Shown: piece by piece, positions 13,579 through 16,818 of the stretch
Numbering within the stretch: position 1 is the stretch's first letter
Layout of the letters: the number at the start of each line of letters is the position of its first letter
Source of the DNA: COMBO-56-21 sp041494275
GTDB lineage: Archaea; Thermoplasmatota; Thermoplasmata; UBA10834
Length of the DNA: 16,818 nt
Assembly: GCA_041494275.1 (NCBI GenBank)
Contig: JBGQAM010000036.1
Coordinates: 1-16,818, forward strand
Direction: 5' to 3'
Program-made: the position numbers and the translations under genes
The notes under the pieces: generated by a model
What the model saw: the letters and a program-made list of their open reading frames with translations, nothing else
What the model was told of the DNA's origin: nothing
The model's database searches: none

Positions 13579-14666
13579 AGGAGCTCGTGATGTCCAGAAA
13601 CGAGCTCCAGATACTCACCAACGCGACATACCGCGGGGACAAGAGGTACATACACGTCTCGTACCCGTTCTACGAGACAGAGCTGTTCACCCTGGACATC
13701 GAGAAGCCCGAGCTGACCAAGATCGTCAGACCAGATGCGTTCGATTGGACACGGATGTCCAAGAAACCGATAGACCGAGCGGTGAGCGCAGACGAACTCC
13801 CGAGCTTCACCGATTTCAGAAACTGCCTTCTGTCCTCAGGTTTCCTGGGCTACAAGAATGAAGCGGAGATCACCAAGAAACTCATCGAGCTAAGGGAGGA
13901 GGCGAAAGACCCGAACAAGCGGCCGAGGCCGGTGTTCGTCGCCGTTGACACAAACATCCTCTATGACCGGTTCCTGTCCAGACATCTGCCGCTGAAGGAC
14001 GATTCCTCGGGGCGTACGGTCGAGGCCTCGGACTTCAGGTACGTCATCAGCGAGATCGTCCTGATGGAACTCGATTCGAATATCACCCACAAGTACTCCA
14101 GGGACGAGATCCAGGCCATGGGAAGAGTGCTCGCGCACCCGGAGCTTCTGAAGGAATTCTCGAACGGCAGCGGGAGGCGCACAAGGATTGCTAAGCTGGC
14201 ATTCAACGAGATGAACTATCTGCTCACGGAGCTCAGGGCGCTCAGGATCAAAGGAACCCCGACCAAGGGCAAAGAGATGAACGACATCGAAATCGCGCAG
14301 TCGTACAAGTACTGGGCGAGGAGCGGGGACTACGACGTGTTCTTGCTCACCGCGGACGAGGACATGGTCAACCACGCGAGGACCAGCGAACTCATGACAT
14401 TGCAGCTCGAATTGCCTTTTGCTGTGCCCGAACACGCGAGGATCGACCCGTGGAGATTGTCCGACCTGCTCTACGATCTCGCCGTGACCTTCGGACTGGT
14501 CTCCCTCGACAACGAGAACCTGCTCGTGTACGGTGAGTGGGGCGGTAAGAGCAGTTCCGACTACATCGGTGAGAATGTGAAGGTCGTGTTTGGGCGTGAG
14601 GAGAGATATCCTGAGGTGTTGAAGCAACTGGAGATATGCCGCAGGATACTGGGCAGAACTCCTTGA
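13575..14666 (+). CDS. PIN-domain nuclease partnered with the CARF-like protein
   Basis: This 363-residue protein has an N-terminal region of about 115 residues that I cannot assign, a PIN domain at about 118-275, and a C-terminal helical region. The PIN acidic tetrad is visible: Asp125 (VAVDTNILY), Glu165 (EIVLMELDSN), Asp237 (EMNDIEIAQ) and Asp261 (FLLTADEDM). PIN domains are metal-dependent RNases or, in some cases, DNases. The preferred start is the GTG at 13575, because it overlaps the upstream TGA as GTGA and has GAGGAGGT (13561-13568) six bases before it; an in-frame GTG at 13569 abuts that SD and is less likely. The overlap implies co-translation with the CARF-like protein. It is larger than VapC toxins, and no antitoxin-like gene is adjacent. 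Confidence 0.82.
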   Translation: MKELVMSRNELQILTNATYRGDKRYIHVSYPFYETELFTLDIEKPELTKIVRPDAFDWTRMSKKPIDRAVSADELPSFTDFRNCLLSSGFLGYKNEAEITKKLIELREEAKDPNKRPRPVFVAVDTNILYDRFLSRHLPLKDDSSGRTVEASDFRYVISEIVLMELDSNITHKYSRDEIQAMGRVLAHPELLKEFSNGSGRRTRIAKLAFNEMNYLLTELRALRIKGTPTKGKEMNDIEIAQSYKYWARSGDYDVFLLTADEDMVNHARTSELMTLQLELPFAVPEHARIDPWRLSDLLYDLAVTFGLVSLDNENLLVYGEWGGKSSSDYIGENVKVVFGREERYPEVLKQLEICRRILGRTP

Positions 14667-14698
14667 AGCGCGGGAACGGTCAAGTGTTCTGGGCAAAC

Positions 14699-14706
14699 AC
14701 TTTATC
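14699..14706 (+). promoter_or_regulatory. TATA box of the glutaredoxin/FTR operon
   Basis: ACTTTATC after GGCAAAC (BRE-like) lies about 60 bases before the glutaredoxin start, giving a leader of about 35 bases. Confidence 0.55.
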
Positions 14707-14764
14707 CTACCCGTTGCCTTTCGCAATCGCAAGGATAGCATCCCTTGAAACGGATTTGGAGTAA

Positions 14765-15025
14765 GTGACGACGATGAAGGAGAAACCGAAAGTCTACGCC
14801 CTGAGCACATGCCCGTACTGCAAGAGGACGAAACGATTCCTAGAGGATCACAAGATCGCATACGATTGCACCGATGTGGACCTTCTGGATGACGCGAAGC
14901 AGGACGAGGTCCTCGACGAGATCGAGAAGCTGACGGGCAAGAGGTCGTTCCCTGTGGTCATCATAGGCAAGGAGATAATCGTGGGGCATGACGAGGACAA
15001 GCTCAGGAAGGCACTGAAGCTATGA
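14765..15025 (+). CDS. Glutaredoxin-like thiol-disulfide protein
   Basis: This 86-residue protein has the CPYC active site (16-19) after the first strand (KVYALSTCPYC), the cis-proline loop SFPVVIIGKEIIVG (61-74), and the GHDEDKL helix start (74-80) that in glutaredoxins contacts glutathione or partner. Archaea generally lack glutathione, so a NrdH or thioredoxin-like role reduced by another enzyme is likelier. The downstream FTR-like gene, joined by an ATGA overlap, is the obvious candidate reductase. The start may be the GTG at 14765 or the ATG at 14774; GGAG at 14757-14760 is better placed for neither, so this is open. Confidence 0.92.
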   Translation: MTTMKEKPKVYALSTCPYCKRTKRFLEDHKIAYDCTDVDLLDDAKQDEVLDEIEKLTGKRSFPVVIIGKEIIVGHDEDKLRKALKL

Positions 15026-15432
15026 ACGGAAAACAGCCGGAGAGAGTCTACTGTCCGGTCTGCCAGGCCAAGTTCAGGTTCGTCGACAGCTGGAAGGAAG
15101 GCTCCATAGTCATATGCCCGATCTGCGGGCAGAAGCTGCGGCTGAAGCGCTCTTCCGACGGGTGGATAGGCGACAGGCCCGAGAAAGGAACCGAGAAGGA
15201 AATCCGAGAGAGGGTCGACGAGTACGCGAGGCTCCACGGATATGTCTTCAAGGACATGAAGGAGGAACTGATTCAGGGCCTGCTCGGGAAGAACAAGAGA
15301 TTCGGGGATTTCTACTGTCCATGCAGGATGGAGCACGTGGGCGAGTACATGTGCCCCTGCAAGCCCACCAGGGGTGGGGACGTCGAGCGCGACGGCAAGT
15401 GCTACTGCGGGCTGTTCTGGAAGAAGACCTGA
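15022..15432 (+). CDS. Ferredoxin-thioredoxin-reductase catalytic-like protein with N-terminal zinc ribbon
   Basis: This 136-residue protein has an N-terminal zinc ribbon (Cys11, Cys14, Cys32, Cys35; CPVC and CPIC) and a C-terminal FTR catalytic-subunit-like domain (about 55-136). The six FTR cysteines are present as CPC (99-101), CPC (111-113) and CYC (127-129). By homology four bind a 4Fe-4S cluster and two form the redox-active disulfide. The family passes electrons from ferredoxin to thioredoxin-like proteins; related ferredoxin:disulfide reductases are known in methanogens. Tyr128 stands where plant and cyanobacterial FTR has the histidine of CHC. Cysteine spacing also differs from the plant type. 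The ATG overlaps the glutaredoxin stop, so the likely substrate is that protein. Confidence 0.88.
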   Translation: MNGKQPERVYCPVCQAKFRFVDSWKEGSIVICPICGQKLRLKRSSDGWIGDRPEKGTEKEIRERVDEYARLHGYVFKDMKEELIQGLLGKNKRFGDFYCPCRMEHVGEYMCPCKPTRGGDVERDGKCYCGLFWKKT

Positions 15433-15513
15433 CGGCCAGTACAAGAGACTTCCAATCGCTCGATGTGGACATTGGGGCGGTCGGACCGTCAATCGGTTCT
15501 CAGCGTCATCCTC

Positions 15514-15522
15514 CATAAATAA
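15514..15522 (+). promoter_or_regulatory. TATA box of the histidine kinase gene
   Basis: CATAAATAA lies 37-45 bases before the GTG at 15559. Confidence 0.5.
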
Positions 15523-15558
15523 CATTCCGAGTGAGGGGTCCTAAGGGCTAAGCTGTCT

Positions 15559-16818
15559 GTGCAAAAACCAGAAATATACGAGAACAGCATGGACAGCGCA
15601 ATGCAGGCGGATTTGCTAGGCAAGACGCTAGAGCTTGCTACGGCGATCATGAACACCCGTGATCTCGACACGATCCTGAGACTGATCGTCGACGACATCA
15701 CAGATGAGTTCGGCTTTGAGGCCTGCGATGCTTTCATGCTGGACGAGGAGCACGACAATTTCGTTCTGAAGATCAGCAAGGGCTTTCCCACTGACGTGTC
15801 CAAGAGAGTAGAAGGTCTGGCGAAGTCGAGAAAATCCATCTTAGAAGACCTGGCAATAGCGCGGAAGATAGGGAACCTCACCTACGTGTTGAAGGCGGAT
15901 CTCAGCACGAACGGAAGAGACTATTACAGCGTTCTCCACCCCGAAAGGGTCAAGCTGCCCAGGGCAGAGCCCGACGGGTGGCACGAATTGGACGTGCTAT
16001 ATGTCATCTTCCAGGACGCGGACGGCAACATGGTCGGATTCCTGGAACCTGACGGCCCAAGAACCGGGAAGCTCCCGACTCCTGAGGCAATCACCAAGCT
16101 GGAGGTATTCGCGAGGCTCGCATCAATCGCGATCTCGAACGCAAAGCTCGTAGGAGCTCTGAACCGCACAGTAAAGCTGTTCAGGGCGCTCCTTGACACG
16201 ACCGTTGCCATGCAGCAAGCGGTCGACCTCAAGGAGACGCTCAAGAACATAGTTGAGAGACTCAATGAGCTGGTCCCCTTCGACGAGGTCAGCGTATACT
16301 TGGTCGACTGGAACAAGAATCTACTGATCCCCGCCTACGCCACGGGACCCTACTCCGACGAGGTCCTGGCGGACATCGGCCCGATATCCGGCCTTGCTGG
16401 TGAAGTTGCGAGGTCTGGCAAGGTCGAGATCGTCGAGGATTCGATGGCTGATTCGAGGGTCGAGGACATCCCCGGCATAGAGGACGTCGAGGTCCGCCAG
16501 ACCCTGATGGCGATTCCGCTCAAAGGGAAGCATGGGGTGGAAGGCGTCCTCGAACTGTACAGGGACAAGAGCAGGAAGTTCTCGGGGGTGGAGTATGCAG
16601 TCGTTGAGCCTTTCGCAGCCCACGCTGCAATAGCGCTTGAGAACGCGCGACTCAGGGACGAATTGAAGCTCAACTTCGAACAAGTCCAAAGGGCGTACCA
16701 GGACATGAAAGACCTGGACAAGATGAAGGACAGCCTCGTCGACACCATATCGCACGAACTGCGCACGCCGCTCACGACCATCCTTGGCTATCTTGAGATG
16801 GCGTCCGCGGGAATGTAC
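15559..16818 (+). CDS. GAF-GAF sensor histidine kinase, C-terminal part beyond the window
   Basis: This gene is open for 420 codons to the right edge. Residues about 15-200 form a first, divergent GAF-like domain (AMQADLLGKTLELATAIMNT, then DLDTILRLIVDDITDEFGFE). Residues about 215-375 form a second, clearer GAF domain (VDLKETLKNIVERLNELVPF, then GLAGEVARSGKVEIVEDSMA). A coiled linker leads to the HisKA H-box ISHELRTPLTTILGY, with phospho-acceptor His399. No membrane segment is seen, so the kinase is probably cytoplasmic. The ATP-binding domain and any receiver lie beyond the edge. The ligand is unknown. The GTG at 15559 follows a TATA-like box by about 40 bases; the ATG at 15589 is an alternative start. 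Confidence 0.9.
   Translation, partial: MQKPEIYENSMDSAMQADLLGKTLELATAIMNTRDLDTILRLIVDDITDEFGFEACDAFMLDEEHDNFVLKISKGFPTDVSKRVEGLAKSRKSILEDLAIARKIGNLTYVLKADLSTNGRDYYSVLHPERVKLPRAEPDGWHELDVLYVIFQDADGNMVGFLEPDGPRTGKLPTPEAITKLEVFARLASIAISNAKLVGALNRTVKLFRALLDTTVAMQQAVDLKETLKNIVERLNELVPFDEVSVYLVDWNKNLLIPAYATGPYSDEVLADIGPISGLAGEVARSGKVEIVEDSMADSRVEDIPGIEDVEVRQTLMAIPLKGKHGVEGVLELYRDKSRKFSGVEYAVVEPFAAHAAIALENARLRDELKLNFEQVQRAYQDMKDLDKMKDSLVDTISHELRTPLTTILGYLEMASAGMY

Noticed and set aside
13099..14666. A type II toxin-antitoxin reading of the pair (PIN as VapC)
   Set aside because: The upstream protein is a 159-residue Rossmann-like domain, not a small DNA-binding antitoxin, and the PIN protein is over twice VapC length.
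13890..14861. 323-codon minus-strand open frame across the PIN gene and the glutaredoxin start
   Set aside because: It is a shadow of the PIN gene, whose catalytic residues are intact; it crosses a promoter and shows no domain.
15048..15525. Minus-strand open frames over the FTR-like gene
   Set aside because: They are shadows of a gene with clear cysteine motifs and no independent coding signal.

Overview
The window looks like chromosomal DNA of a euryarchaeon, most likely from the Thermoplasmatota (Thermoplasmata or Methanomassiliicoccales relatives). This is an inference from archaeal-type MptA, archaeal NAC with a UBA tail, archaeal phosphoglycolate phosphatase, single-subunit RNase HII, an A1:U72 initiator tRNA, and repeated BRE/TATA-like boxes (for example GGAAGGTTTTATC or CAAAACTCTTTTATC) about 25-35 bases before starts or leaders. 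Base composition is moderately GC-rich. No rRNA, insertion sequence or CRISPR array was seen.

Layout. 1-1113 (minus): a truncated GlmU-like sugar-1-phosphate nucleotidylyltransferase and a small cysteine-rich protein. 1256-2407 (plus): a free-standing HTH plus LAGLIDADG-type protein, AT-richer towards its end, lying against the 3' end of the initiator tRNA-Met gene (2431-2505, minus). 2567-3543 (minus): RNase HII and an SCP2-domain protein with an ATGA overlap. 3629-4360 (plus): a glycine-rich multi-pass membrane protein with a C-terminal zinc ribbon. 4439-6042: mptA and a phosphoglycolate phosphatase joined by a GTGA overlap. 6087-7471: a 51-residue zinc-binding protein (plus), a TPR protein and a single-span membrane protein (both minus). 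7574-9981 (plus): NAC, then an ABC-2 type exporter whose permease carries a 13-repeat pentapeptide domain in its first extracytoplasmic loop. 10041-10439: a small zinc-ribbon protein and tRNA-Asp. 10446-11057 (minus): a SAM methyltransferase. 11258-12559 (plus): a winged-helix/TPR protein. 12560-13098: a 539-base gap holding a possible decayed or non-AUG-initiated secreted peptide. 13099-14666: a CARF-like sensor gene overlapping a PIN-domain nuclease gene. 14765-15432: glutaredoxin and a ferredoxin-thioredoxin-reductase-like protein. 15559-end: the start of a two-GAF histidine kinase.

How the genes may work together. Several coupled pairs overlap by four bases (ATGA or GTGA), suggesting co-translation: RNase HII/SCP2, MptA/phosphatase, ABC ATPase/permease, CARF-like/PIN, and glutaredoxin/FTR. 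The most promising candidate for an undescribed system is the CARF-like/PIN pair: an apparent nucleotide-sensor fold beside a nuclease with a complete acidic tetrad, under its own promoter and with no CRISPR array or cas gene in this window. The permease with its beta-helix insertion and the zinc-ribbon FTR with its glutaredoxin partner are the next most notable.
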